From Planctomycetaceae bacterium (lineage in GTDB: Bacteria; Planctomycetota; Phycisphaerae; Phycisphaerales; SM1A02): a stretch of 64,000 bases of DNA. Within the stretch, counting starts at the first letter, position 1, and each line of letters begins with the position of its first letter. The stretch is from the NCBI GenBank assembly GCA_947490615.1, contig CANLHK010000007.1, positions 62,001 through 126,000 on the forward strand, written 5' to 3'. A program made the translations under genes and the position numbers. A model generated the notes under the pieces. That model saw only the letters and a list, made by a program, of their open reading frames with translations, did not search any database and was not told where the DNA came from. Below are positions 7,344-16,656 of the stretch, one piece after another.

Positions 7344-9518
7344 TCAGGGACAGGTTCCCCATTCGGAAAGCACGAGTGCGAGATCGATGCTGGTCACAAA
7401 CCCGTCGTGGTTCACATCGCCGATTCCCGATGGAAGCGCCGCGCCCCACGAACTCAGCACGATGCCGAGATCACCACCGTTGATGAACCCATCGCCCGTG
7501 ATGTCCGCGAAGCAGCCGCAGACCGTGGCGGGGTCCTCAAGCAGGAACGGACCATCCACATCAAACGGTGCATTACCGCACAAGCTGGTGCTCCCCGACA
7601 CGACACACGACGACTGGCCGCCAAGGACGCGAAGTCCCGCTGCACCCGCAAGCAAAGGATCGCCCGAACTGTTCTTGGTGATGAGCGTGTCGACGATGTG
7701 CAGCACCACAGGGTGGTACTTGGAGTGCTCATAGACCTCCACTGCGGAACCCGAGTCCCACGCGAAGTTGCCCGTGATGGTGCAGCTCTGCAGCACGACG
7801 GACTCATGATCACCGTTGGATCCAACAACCTTGAGCGCGCTGCCGCTTCCTGGTCCTTCCATCCCAACCTGGTTTCCTGTGAAGGTGCAGCCCTGCACGA
7901 TTCCTGTGGTGTTGTAGATGAGCGCACCGCCGCCATCGACGTTGGCGATGTTGTTGGTGAACACGCAGTTTTCCCACGACACGCCGCCGACATACTGGTA
8001 GATCGCGCCACCAAAGTCGGCGCGGCACGACTCAAAGCGACAGTCGCGGATGTGCGCAGCGGAGTTCATCACAAAGATCGCGCCACCGATGGTGAAGGTC
8101 GACTCAGGCGCAAAGCGCGAGCCGACGATGCCGTTGCGGAACACGAGATTCTCCAGGCCCGCCGTCGCAGGTTCGCCATCGATGCATTGCGCGATGGAGA
8201 CGGTCAGGTCTGTCCCATCCAGAATGGTCGCGTTGTCCGCGGCGCCACGCACCACCACATGCTTCCCGTTCATGCGGAACGACTCGTGATAGGTACCAGC
8301 GAGCACATGAATGATCCATGGAGTCGCGACGGGCGCCGCGTCGATGGCGGCTTGGATGGTGGAGTAGTCGGTGGGGACGGTGACTTCGTGGGGTCCGACC
8401 TCGATCACCACCACGCCGTCGACGATTGGTCCACCTGCGTTGTTCGAGAGCAGAGATCGGAGCTCGACGCGCGTCGTCGGCGCATCGGCGATCCACTCGT
8501 GCGCGATCGATGACCAACTCGCGAAGTCGCACTGTGGATTCCCAGCGAGCGTGAGGAGAGTGTGCTCACTCACAGTGGCTCCGGTGGTGATCCGTAGGGG
8601 GTTTGCGGTTCCCACTGCCGTGCAGCATTCGTTGGCAACCGCACGAAGCGTCAGGCGATAGCGCACGCCTGCCACAGTGTTAATCGTCTGATCGATGGCT
8701 CCGCCGTTTTGCGCCGGTGAACCATTGAGGTTGATGTTGCGGTGACCGTGCGGCACCGAGTCACAGCAGGTCGACCCTGCCACCACATTCTCCCACTGCC
8801 AATCAATGTTTGGACCATTCACGACGCGCCAGCCTGGGATGGCCGTGCTGCCGCCACTGAGCGTCAAGAAGCCATTGCAGGGTGCTGGAAGCGACCCCTC
8901 AAAGCTGCCGTTCACCAGGAGATTTGGTCCGCAATCGGTTCCGTCGATGCAACAGTCGGGGATGCCGTCGCTGTTCGCGTCGACAACAGAGCCATCCAAA
9001 ATCTGCCCGTAATCCACGATGCCGTCGGCATTGCAGTCGGCGGACCACTCGATGGAGTACCGATGGGTGTTGTATTGCGATCCTTGTTCTGGCGTGTCGT
9101 TCCAGGTGTCGCCCCACATCTCGAGGAAGCTCTCGTTGGGAGATCCTTGATCGTTGGGCTCCCCTGAATTCCAGTTGGTGTACGACCACGGGGAACCATC
9201 AATCCAGAACCAACCCTCGCTTGTTGGCGAGGATGGGTCCGGTTGGTACCCGCCGAGAAAGACATTTCCGCCCAGCGCGGTGACGAGCGTCGAGACCGTC
9301 GCGTTTTCCTCAGCAGAACTGATGGTCGCGAGATGTCCTCCCCGCGCTATGGCCGCGTCGCGCGAGGCAGACCATGTGATAAGGGAGCCGTTCTCAACCG
9401 CCGCATACCAATGCCCATTCCCTCCATCCTCCGCGCGCCACTGAACTGCAGTCTGCGCTGTGGCGCCTGAGCAGAGGGCGAGCGATGAGACGGCGAGGAC
9501 ACTCTTGAACTGAGACAT
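7344..9518 (-). CDS. Exported C-type lectin / beta-helix protein with C-terminal dockerin-like repeats
   Basis: A 724-residue secreted protein. ATG 9518 has a strong AAGGGGAG ribosome site, followed by a signal peptide (SQFKSVLAVSSLALCSGATA). Residues 27-158 form a C-type lectin domain: GGHLATISSAEENA, the Ca/sugar motif EPND (120-123) and WND (139-141). Two Ca-binding DxNxDG stretches follow (DCNADGIVDYG, DANSDGIPDC). Next comes a DUF642/choice-of-anchor-like sandwich beginning NLLVNGSFEG near 200, then a right-handed beta-helix beginning YSTIQAAIDAA and continuing through several GGAIF-like turns. The end has two dockerin-type Ca loops (DITGDGFINGGDLGIVLSSW and DVNHDGFVTSIDLALVLSEW). It probably binds extracellular or surface glycans; the binding partner is unknown. 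Confidence 0.88.
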   Translation of the reverse strand: MSQFKSVLAVSSLALCSGATAQTAVQWRAEDGGNGHWYAAVENGSLITWSASRDAAIARGGHLATISSAEENATVSTLVTALGGNVFLGGYQPDPSSPTSEGWFWIDGSPWSYTNWNSGEPNDQGSPNESFLEMWGDTWNDTPEQGSQYNTHRYSIEWSADCNADGIVDYGQILDGSVVDANSDGIPDCCIDGTDCGPNLLVNGSFEGSLPAPCNGFLTLSGGSTAIPGWRVVNGPNIDWQWENVVAGSTCCDSVPHGHRNINLNGSPAQNGGAIDQTINTVAGVRYRLTLRAVANECCTAVGTANPLRITTGATVSEHTLLTLAGNPQCDFASWSSIAHEWIADAPTTRVELRSLLSNNAGGPIVDGVVVIEVGPHEVTVPTDYSTIQAAIDAAPVATPWIIHVLAGTYHESFRMNGKHVVVRGAADNATILDGTDLTVSIAQCIDGEPATAGLENLVFRNGIVGSRFAPESTFTIGGAIFVMNSAAHIRDCRFESCRADFGGAIYQYVGGVSWENCVFTNNIANVDGGGALIYNTTGIVQGCTFTGNQVGMEGPGSGSALKVVGSNGDHESVVLQSCTITGNFAWDSGSAVEVYEHSKYHPVVLHIVDTLITKNSSGDPLLAGAAGLRVLGGQSSCVVSGSTSLCGNAPFDVDGPFLLEDPATVCGCFADITGDGFINGGDLGIVLSSWGAALPSGIGDVNHDGFVTSIDLALVLSEWGTCP

Positions 9519-9897
9519 CTGAAACTCCCCTTGCTGTAAATGCTGAAATCTGGCCGAGGAGTGAGGCCATGCACGAAACGCATCGGTGTGCGGGAAAATC
9601 GCCAGCGCGCTAGAGATTGCCAACGCGAGCGCCGTGATGCTGGTGTGGTGGGTGAAGCTCGCGTGCCGCGTAGTCGCCTGTGCAACCGACGGTTCCGCAC
9701 GGACGGCCCGCAGCAATGCTGCCAATTCACCCGAGGGGATTTTCCGTGGTGCCGATGCCACCCTGTCAGACTAACTCTCTGAGGACGCGACGCGAAGGCC
9801 AAGTGGTCGCCTCATCGAGAAAGGTCGGTCCAAGCCCTATCTCGCTCCGCCCCGCCACTCCTCGGGCCACCCCTCTCGATCCGCCGATAGAGACGCC
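9519..9897. other. Intergenic region between divergent lectin gene and trpD
   Basis: 379 bases with no supported gene. The reverse frame stays open to 9761 in phase with the lectin gene, but the ribosome site and signal peptide at 9518 argue that this is leader sequence. It should contain both promoters; I cannot pick out convincing -35/-10 boxes, and there is no clear ribosome site for trpD either. Confidence 0.5.
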
Positions 9898-10965
9898 ATG
9901 AATCCCAAGGGCCCCTCCGAGTTTGCGCGCGCGACCACTGCTGGCGACCTCACGCCCTTTCTCCGCGCCTTACTTGCGTCGGGAAGTGCGCTGACCGAAC
10001 ACGAGGCGCGGGCCGCCTTTGAGGCGATCGCCTCAGGTGAGGCACACCACGCGGAGATCGGCGCGCTCCTCGCGCTCCTTGCGACGAGGGTTCCGAGCGT
10101 CGACGAGCTTGTCGGCGCCGCCACGGTGATGCGCGCGCGGGTCGAGCGGGTCCCGTGCCAAACCAAGTCCGACAGGATCGTTGACACCGCGGGTACGGGT
10201 GGTGCACCGAAGACCTTCAATGTTTCGACTGCCGCCGCAATCGTCGCCGCGGCGGCGGGCGCGCGCGTGGCCAAGCATGGCAATCGATCGCGCACAGGCC
10301 GCGGCTCCGCGGAGGTCATGGAGCGACTCGGTGTGCATGTCGACGCGACGCCGACCGTGCAAGCGCGCTGCCTCGATGAGATCGGCCTCTGCTTCTGCTT
10401 TGCGATTCACCATCATCCTGCCGCCAAGCATGTCATGCCTGTGCGCAAGGCGTTGGGATTCCCGACGATCTTCAACCTCCTTGGTCCACTCACGAATCCC
10501 GCGGGTGCGCGTCGACAAGTCATGGGTGTGTACGCGCCGCAGTTCGTGCGGCCAATCGCGGAGGCACTGCTGCGCCTCGGATCGATCCACGCGCTCGTCT
10601 TCCACTCCGACGATGGGCTCGACGAGATCTCCATCGGCGCACCGACGCGCGTGGCGGAGGTTCGCGATGGCGTCGTGCGCGAGTGGGTGATCGATCCCGT
10701 TGCACTCGGCATCAAGCGCGTGGATCCGATCTCGCTCGCGCCCTCGACGCTCGACGAGTCGGTTGCGATGCTTCGCGCGATCCTTGGTGGAACCGATCAA
10801 GGGCCACGGCGATCGATGGTGCTGCTCAACGCAGCCGCTGCGCTCCTTGTCGCGGGCGAGGTCAACTCGATGGCCGACGGCATGACGCGCGCTGCGATGG
10901 TCATCGACGATCAGCGCGCGCGCGCCACGCTCGAGGCGCTCTGCGAAGGCTCGCGACGCGCGTGA
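9898..10965 (+). CDS. trpD: Anthranilate phosphoribosyltransferase (variant PRPP motif)
   Basis: Transfers phosphoribose from PRPP to anthranilate, the second committed step of tryptophan synthesis. The protein has 355 residues, the usual length. Recognised blocks are GTGGAPKTFNVSTAAAIVAA near 100, KHGNRSRTGRGSAEV near 125, HPAAKHVMPVRKALGFPTIF then NLLGPLTNPAGARRQVMGVY near 180-205, and DDGLDEISIGAPT near 240 with the Asp-Glu pair that binds metal. Oddities: the usual GTGGDG loop reads GTGGAP, losing its Asp, and the SSxSGSAD segment reads RTGRGSAE. No other trp gene is nearby, so the pathway is dispersed. I think it is a true TrpD variant, but a paralogous glycosyltransferase of the same fold is possible. 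Confidence 0.88.
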   Translation: MNPKGPSEFARATTAGDLTPFLRALLASGSALTEHEARAAFEAIASGEAHHAEIGALLALLATRVPSVDELVGAATVMRARVERVPCQTKSDRIVDTAGTGGAPKTFNVSTAAAIVAAAAGARVAKHGNRSRTGRGSAEVMERLGVHVDATPTVQARCLDEIGLCFCFAIHHHPAAKHVMPVRKALGFPTIFNLLGPLTNPAGARRQVMGVYAPQFVRPIAEALLRLGSIHALVFHSDDGLDEISIGAPTRVAEVRDGVVREWVIDPVALGIKRVDPISLAPSTLDESVAMLRAILGGTDQGPRRSMVLLNAAAALLVAGEVNSMADGMTRAAMVIDDQRARATLEALCEGSRRA

Positions 10966-11097
10966 GGTGAGTTCGCACATGCCTGCCCAACAATTTCGCG
11001 GGGAAAATGCGTGACGCTCTGAAGGCCGTCGATTTCGCCGTAAGGTGTCGTGCGTCGCTGCCTCTTTACGCGGCGACAAACTGGGAAAGACGACTCC

Positions 11098-13862
11098 ATG
11101 CATCAAGGTGGGAAGGAAGAGACTCAATCCGTGGTTGGCGTGCGAACGCCCTCACGATGGCGCGCACTTGCCCGTGCGTGCAATCCGCAGCCACTCGTGC
11201 CGCTGAGTAGTTGTCTGTTTGCGATCGGACTATGGCTCGGGTCCGTGCTCGCGTCGTACAGCGGATTCGCCACCGTCGCCCGCGCGGAGGCGGCGCGACC
11301 ACTCAGTGTGGCGTTCCTGCAAATCGCAGGCTGCGCTGGGATCGCGCTCCTGGTCCTCGCAGTGCCGCGCGTTCTGCGTTGGACCCATGCCGATTCCGCA
11401 GCCGCGCCTCTCAGCACAGCTGCCGTCCAGCGCGGACCACCCACTCGGCAGATTCTTCCGCGGGAGTCAGTTCCGCTGGCACTCCTCATCACGCTCGCAG
11501 CGACCGCCCTTGGCGCGGGCTTGCGCTTTCGCCAGCCCGTGATGGACGCGTGCGTCCCCGCGCTCACGACCCAAGGCGATGGGCAGTTGGTCACGCTCGA
11601 GGCGACGGTTGCTCGCACTCCGATGCCGATCGGCTTTGGATCGGACATCCTCGCTGCGTACTTTCGCAAGCCTCCTAGGAGCCAAGGTCTGTTGCGAGAT
11701 CTCGTCTTTGTTGGCGACGACGGATCGCGCTTGGACTTGCCCGCGCACGCGGAACTCACAGTGCTCGTGCTCGACCAACCGCCTCCATGGCGTGTCGGAG
11801 ATCGACTTCGCTGTGTCGGACGCTTCATGCCGCCCTCACGCAGCACACTGCCGACGACGATGGACTTCACAGAGCTTGCTGCACGCCGACACTCGGTCGG
11901 TTCGCTTGTCCTTGAGTCGAGTCTGCTGGCCACACCTGTGCCATCGTGGAGAACAAAGACTCCACTGCTCGACTGGTTTCACCGCGTGCGAGCATCGGTG
12001 CGTGCACGGCTGCGGGAAGGTCTGCTTGCGGGTGTTCCCACATCGCGTGATGCGCCCGCCACGCTTAGTGCACCCCCTGCGGAGCGCTCGGTAGACAACG
12101 ACACCGCTGCGCACGGTGGCGATGGCATCCGCGCCATGTTGGTGGCGCTCGTCCTTGGTGATGTCGAGGAGGGCTACCGATCGATCGAGAACAGTTTTCG
12201 CGCAGCGGGGCTCGCGCACATCTTGGCGATCTCGGGCTTCAACCTCGCGGTACTTGGATGGGTGATCGCATTCGTCGCGGGATTCTTCCTTCGCGATGAG
12301 CGGTGGCGCGCGGCCTCGGTGGCAGTCGCTGCGTTGATCGCACTCTGCGTGATGGCGCCCGCCGCGAGTGCGATCCGATCCGCCCTCATGGCGATCCTTG
12401 GCTCAAGTGGACAAGCGCTTCGTCGTGATTGGAATGGCGACGGACTCATCGCGCTCGTCGCGATCGCCATGCTGATGCATGACCCCTCGGACGCCGCTGC
12501 GCCAGGGTTTCAATTGAGCTTCCTTTGCGTGCTGGCGTTGCGCCATCTCGCGCCGGGCGTTCGCGCCCGATGGCTCTCTTGGATGCCGCGAGACGACGGC
12601 CGAGTGCGACGACGCGCCTCCGTCGCCATCGGCAGTGAGTACGCAGCACGCGCACTCGCGTCAGGTCTCGCTGCGTTTCTCGCGAGTGCTCCCGTTGTCT
12701 TGGTGCACTTCGGTTCGCTCCAACCGTTTGGCACGCTGCTGACGCTGCTCTGCGCGCCACTTTCAACCATCACCTTGGCGATCGCGTACCCCAAGGCGAT
12801 CCTCGGAGCGGTCTGGCCCGCGATGATGATCCCGGTCGGTCCGCTCCTCTGGTTTCCAACCTGGCTGCAAGTGTTGCTCGTCGAGCAGTCAGTTTCGATG
12901 GGTGGTGGTTCTGTACAGGTCGGCGTCGCGGCACCGTGGATCGGAAGCGCACTGCTCATCCTGATGTTCGCCGCGTTTCTCGCGCGGCGCCGGGTCTGGC
13001 GCATCACCGCGTGGGGTGCCATGGCGGTGGTCGCACTTGGCGCGGCAACGATTCGACTCGAACAGAAGCGACCGCGATTTCAAATCACCATGCTCGCTGT
13101 CGGTGACGGGTCGGCGTATCTCATCCGAAGCGAACACTCGACAGTGCTCTTTGATGGCGGCTCGAGTTCCATCGGTGGTGTCGCCTCGCGCGGACTGCTT
13201 CCGATGGTGCTTGGAGAGGGCGATCGGATCGATGCGATGGTCGTCTCGCATCCCAATCTCGATCACTTCAGCGCGCTGCTTGATGTCGCCCGCACGACTG
13301 GTGCCCGCGAGTTGATCGTGCATCCCTCCTTCGTGGAGTCCGCCGCGCGTATGCCTGCGGTCGCTGCACTTCTCGAGGGAGTGACGCGCGCGGGTGTCCT
13401 CGTACGCACGGTCGCGGCAGATGATGTCGTCACGATCGGCGAGACGACTTGGCACTTCCTTTGGCCTGACGCCGAGTTTCGGAGCACGCGGGACAATGAT
13501 CTCTCGCTGGTCGCCCGTGTTGAGCATGTCTCTGGTGCGCGCGTGCTCTTCTCGGGCGACATCGAAACGGTCCCCGCCGCGCGGCTGGCCGCCGCGGCGC
13601 AACGAGGGACGACCGATCTCGCCTGTGACATCGCTGAGCTCCCACATCATGGGAGTTGGCGTGAAGCGGTCGTCGAGTACATCGCGGCGGCGACGCCATC
13701 GATCGTGCTGCAGTCCACCGCGCACAAGCGCTTCGAGGCCGATCGCTTCGCCGCACATCTTCCCAGCGGCGTCACGCGATTGGTCACCTGTCGCGACGGA
13801 ACTGTGCGCATCGAACTCGGCGCGGACAATCGCCTTCACACCTCGGTCTGGGATCAGGCTGA
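11098..13862 (+). CDS. comEC: ComEC/Rec2-family DNA uptake channel; natural 3' end unclear
   Basis: Inner-membrane channel for transport of single-stranded DNA during natural transformation. ATG 11098 begins a protein with N-terminal membrane helices, a DUF4131-like soluble region, then the competence domain (LVLGDVEEGYRSIENSFRAA, GLAHILAISGFNLAVLGW) and about eight helices. The C-terminal metallo-beta-lactamase-like domain has LFDGGSSSIGG, SHPNLDHF, the RDNDLSLVARV block, VLFSGDIE and AELPHHGSW. Similarity ends near 13850 (CRDGTVRIELGADNRLH). The frame has no stop there: it stays open to 16686, antisense to two well-supported genes. I give 13862 as the likely end because a TGA in another frame lies at 13860-13862, just before the convergent gene's stop at 13894; an indel or a true overlong frame are the alternatives. 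Confidence 0.85.
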
Positions 13863-13893
13863 GGCTGGTGGATGGAGAAGTGCTGGCGCGGCG

Positions 13894-15309
13894 CTACTTC
13901 GAAACGCCCGCGACCGTGATAAAGCACGCGCGTTCAAGCTCAATCCGATCACCGGCGATGCCGTTTCCACCATCACTGATTCGAATCTCGAGCCGCTGCG
14001 CGGACGCTGCCTCGTCGCGGATCGACACGGGAAGACGCCGATGCGTGGCATCGAGAACGAACCGCTGCCTCTGCGTCGACCCGAGGAGCACCTCGATCTC
14101 GACGCGTGCATCAGCGGGCGCGGGTTCGGCGAGAACCAGTTCGCACGAGAACACGGTGGTTTCACCTTGCCGTCGCGTCGCCGCAGGCAGTTCATACGCG
14201 GCCACGAGGGGACCCGCGAACTCGACCGACGCAAGTCCGAGCAAGGCGCGCTCGCTCGAACCAATGTGACTCGCACCCTCGGCCGCGTAATGGAAGCTCG
14301 CGCTTGGAATGCTCAAGGCGGGCTTGCCGAGCGACGCCAGCGGAAGAAGTCGAGAAGCCGCGAACACTCCTGCGACTGGATTGGCTGCGTTGTTGTCAGT
14401 GGTCCTCGCTGGCCGCGCCGCCGAGAGGAGCCCATCGGTCAGTTCAAAGCCCCAGCCTTCGTTCAGATCGAATCGAAGCTGCGCGCCATCAACCACCGAT
14501 CCATCGACGGCCCAGATGCGTCCGCCGCGGGCAGGCTCGTCGCCGCCAACGCGCGCTGGCGCGACCTTCGCCAACGCGATGGCCGCGACGCGCTCAAGCG
14601 GAATCCGCCTCTTGCCACTCGGTTGCTCGGTGGTTGGTTTCGTTGTGCCCTCGTTCGAGAGCTCGTTTGCAGAGTCCGTGGTCGGCTCAGGACTGTCGAG
14701 TGGCTCAAACACGAGTTCCGCTCCGAGGCTCTCGATGAAACCCGCCGCCGTGTCGCCGTTGGTGAAGAGCACGGTGTCGGCGTCGTCACGCCGCGACGGC
14801 GTACGCGAACCGCTCAGTCGCATCAGGCTCACACGCTCAAGCGAGAGAGGAATCGCGCCAATCCAACGGTGATCCCAGTAGTTTCCTTCCGTCGCTGCGC
14901 GAAAGTCGCCAGGAAGACGCTGCCCGTCGATCGTCTCAAGTATGCCCAGCGAGAGTGGGGCAGGCGCGGTGAGTCCAACCTCTGCCTCACGACCCGAAAA
15001 AAGAGCGCTCTTTTGCGCGATGAACGCGATGATCTCGCGATTGGGGATGTTGCGTTCCACGCCATCGAGCGCGTCCTTCAACACCCAACGCTCCGCATCA
15101 ACGGCTTGCAGCTGCCCCGTCGTCCATCGCCCATCATGCGACAGGACGCGGACGATGGTCTCGCTCTGCGTAGAACTCGCCGCCGCAGCGTGTGTCAGTC
15201 CCAACAGCACCGCGAAGAGCATCACCCGCGCGCATGCAGTCGCCGCGGGCATGAACGCCATCGACCTCATCGAGTTGTCGGATCTGACACGCTGCATGAG
15301 GTCATCCAT
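13894..15309 (-). CDS. Exported protein of unknown function, possible NPCBM-like C-terminus
   Basis: A 471-residue exported protein, last gene of the moxR operon. ATG 15309 is preferred over 15348 because GGAG lies 6 bases upstream of it. A signal segment follows (ATACARVMLFAVLLGLTHAA). Residues about 45-90 form a small beta-rich unit (VRVLSHDGRWTTGQLQAVDA, WVLKDALDGVE). The middle is Pro/Thr/Ser-rich and probably disordered. The last 170 residues (PSASFHYAAEGASHIGSSE, LVLAEPAPADARVEIEVLLG, RRLPVSIRDEAASAQRLEI) have the strand pattern of NPCBM-type carbohydrate-binding sandwiches; this is only a resemblance. It starts 93 bases downstream of the cyclase-like gene and converges on comEC. Confidence 0.72.
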   Translation of the reverse strand: MDDLMQRVRSDNSMRSMAFMPAATACARVMLFAVLLGLTHAAAASSTQSETIVRVLSHDGRWTTGQLQAVDAERWVLKDALDGVERNIPNREIIAFIAQKSALFSGREAEVGLTAPAPLSLGILETIDGQRLPGDFRAATEGNYWDHRWIGAIPLSLERVSLMRLSGSRTPSRRDDADTVLFTNGDTAAGFIESLGAELVFEPLDSPEPTTDSANELSNEGTTKPTTEQPSGKRRIPLERVAAIALAKVAPARVGGDEPARGGRIWAVDGSVVDGAQLRFDLNEGWGFELTDGLLSAARPARTTDNNAANPVAGVFAASRLLPLASLGKPALSIPSASFHYAAEGASHIGSSERALLGLASVEFAGPLVAAYELPAATRRQGETTVFSCELVLAEPAPADARVEIEVLLGSTQRQRFVLDATHRRLPVSIRDEAASAQRLEIRISDGGNGIAGDRIELERACFITVAGVSK

Positions 15310-15402
15310 CGTGGGCTCCGTCGTTCCATCCACCGCGAGGCGCTCCATCGTGTTGCGCCGAGGTCGACTGTCTTCATTGGGCGTCTGCGCGGACCGCCTC
15401 GA

Positions 15403-16656
15403 CTAGCGCTGGAAGATCGGAAGGTACCGCTTGGGCATCTGCAGAACGATCAGTGCCATTGCGGTGCCGTACGCACTTCCGTTCTGGCCGTCCGACCACG
15501 ATCCGTCGGCGCTCTGCCGAGCCAACAGCTCCTCACGAATCGCGGGCCACCAGGCGCGCCAGTGCTCGCCACCCGCGAGGTACATCGCCTGCACGGCGTA
15601 ATAGTGACCGTAGAAGTAGTGCGGCTGCATGAAGCCGGCGCCCAGCGGCGCGCCGCCACCTGCGCGCGGGAACGCGCTCTTCTTCAGGTATTCGAGGCCG
15701 CGAAGAATCGACTCGTCCTCGTACACGCCCGCGTAGTAGAGGCTCGCGATCCCTGCGGCGGTACGCGGCCACTGCGATCCGCCTTGGTCGCGCATGTATC
15801 GGAAGCCGCCATCTGGATTCTGGCACTCGCGGACATAGCGCACCGCATCGTCGATCGTCGACTTCGGCACCTTCACCCCAGCGTTGCGCGCGCTGCGCAA
15901 GCCCATGATCTCGCAGATGGTCACCGAGATGTCCGCGTCGGCGGGCACGGGGTTGTATCGCCAGCCGCCTTCATCATTCTGGCTCGCGACGATCAGTTGC
16001 ACCGCGCGCACGAGGGCATCGCGCACTCGATCGTCTTGACTGTTCATTCCATAGATCTCGCCGAGGAACAGCGTGGCGAATCCGTGACCGTACATCGGGC
16101 CGTGGGTTTCATCGGAAACCAGCAAGCCTGTCTCACTGGCGTGTGCGAGGACGAAGTCCAGCGTGCGCTGCACGCAGTCACCAAAGTCCCCGCGCCCTGG
16201 AACATTGCCATCAGCCATGAAGGAGATCGCGCAGAGACTCGACACACCGATGTGCTCGCCGTAGCGACCCTCGCCAAACGACCCATCGGGCTTCTGCTGG
16301 CGGCGCAGATACTCAAAGCCGCGGCGAACCGAGTCCTCAAGCTTTGGTGTGATCTCTTCTTCCACTGGCGCGTTCTCGGCTCCAGACGCCGTTGGCTTCA
16401 CCACGATCGCGGGGGCGGATGGATCTGTCACTGGCGCGCTGCTTGTTGGTGGCGCGGGCTTCAGCGGAGTGGCTGGTGCGACGGGAGTCGAGGGCGCAGA
16501 GGACGGAGGCGTCGCTGGTGCTGCATTCTGTCGGCTCACGAGCGTGGTCGCCGGAGTAGTGGTCACCTCTGTCGTGCTCGCGATCCACCTTGGATCGACA
16601 GACATCGACTGCATGGTGCCTGCAACACAAAGCAGCGCGTGCAAGAAGCCCATCAT
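15403..16656 (-). CDS. Prenyltransferase/squalene-cyclase-like repeat protein
   Basis: A 417-residue protein with an N-terminal hydrophobic signal-like stretch, a 70-residue Ala/Pro/Thr/Ser linker, then an alpha/alpha-toroid of repeats typical of the squalene-hopene cyclase and prenyltransferase-beta superfamily. Repeats include EYLRRQQKPDGSFGEGRYGE, IVASQNDEGGWRYNPVPADA, YVRECQNPDGGFRYM and LLARQSADGSWSDGQNGSAY. The catalytic DxDD acid of triterpene cyclases is not visible; ADADISV near 250 is not that motif. It may therefore be a binding or scaffold toroid and not a cyclase. It overlaps the preceding gene (ATGA, 16656-16653). Such proteins recur in planctomycete MoxR-vWA operons. Confidence 0.85.
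   Translation of the reverse strand: MMGFLHALLCVAGTMQSMSVDPRWIASTTEVTTTPATTLVSRQNAAPATPPSSAPSTPVAPATPLKPAPPTSSAPVTDPSAPAIVVKPTASGAENAPVEEEITPKLEDSVRRGFEYLRRQQKPDGSFGEGRYGEHIGVSSLCAISFMADGNVPGRGDFGDCVQRTLDFVLAHASETGLLVSDETHGPMYGHGFATLFLGEIYGMNSQDDRVRDALVRAVQLIVASQNDEGGWRYNPVPADADISVTICEIMGLRSARNAGVKVPKSTIDDAVRYVRECQNPDGGFRYMRDQGGSQWPRTAAGIASLYYAGVYEDESILRGLEYLKKSAFPRAGGGAPLGAGFMQPHYFYGHYYAVQAMYLAGGEHWRAWWPAIREELLARQSADGSWSDGQNGSAYGTAMALIVLQMPKRYLPIFQR

Noticed and set aside
9519-9761. 81-residue N-terminal extension of the lectin protein
   Set aside because: A strong ribosome site and signal peptide start at 9518; the extension has no domain.
10033-11127. 364-codon minus-strand open frame opposite trpD
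   Set aside because: No domain, Arg/His-rich, and trpD is unmistakable on the other strand.
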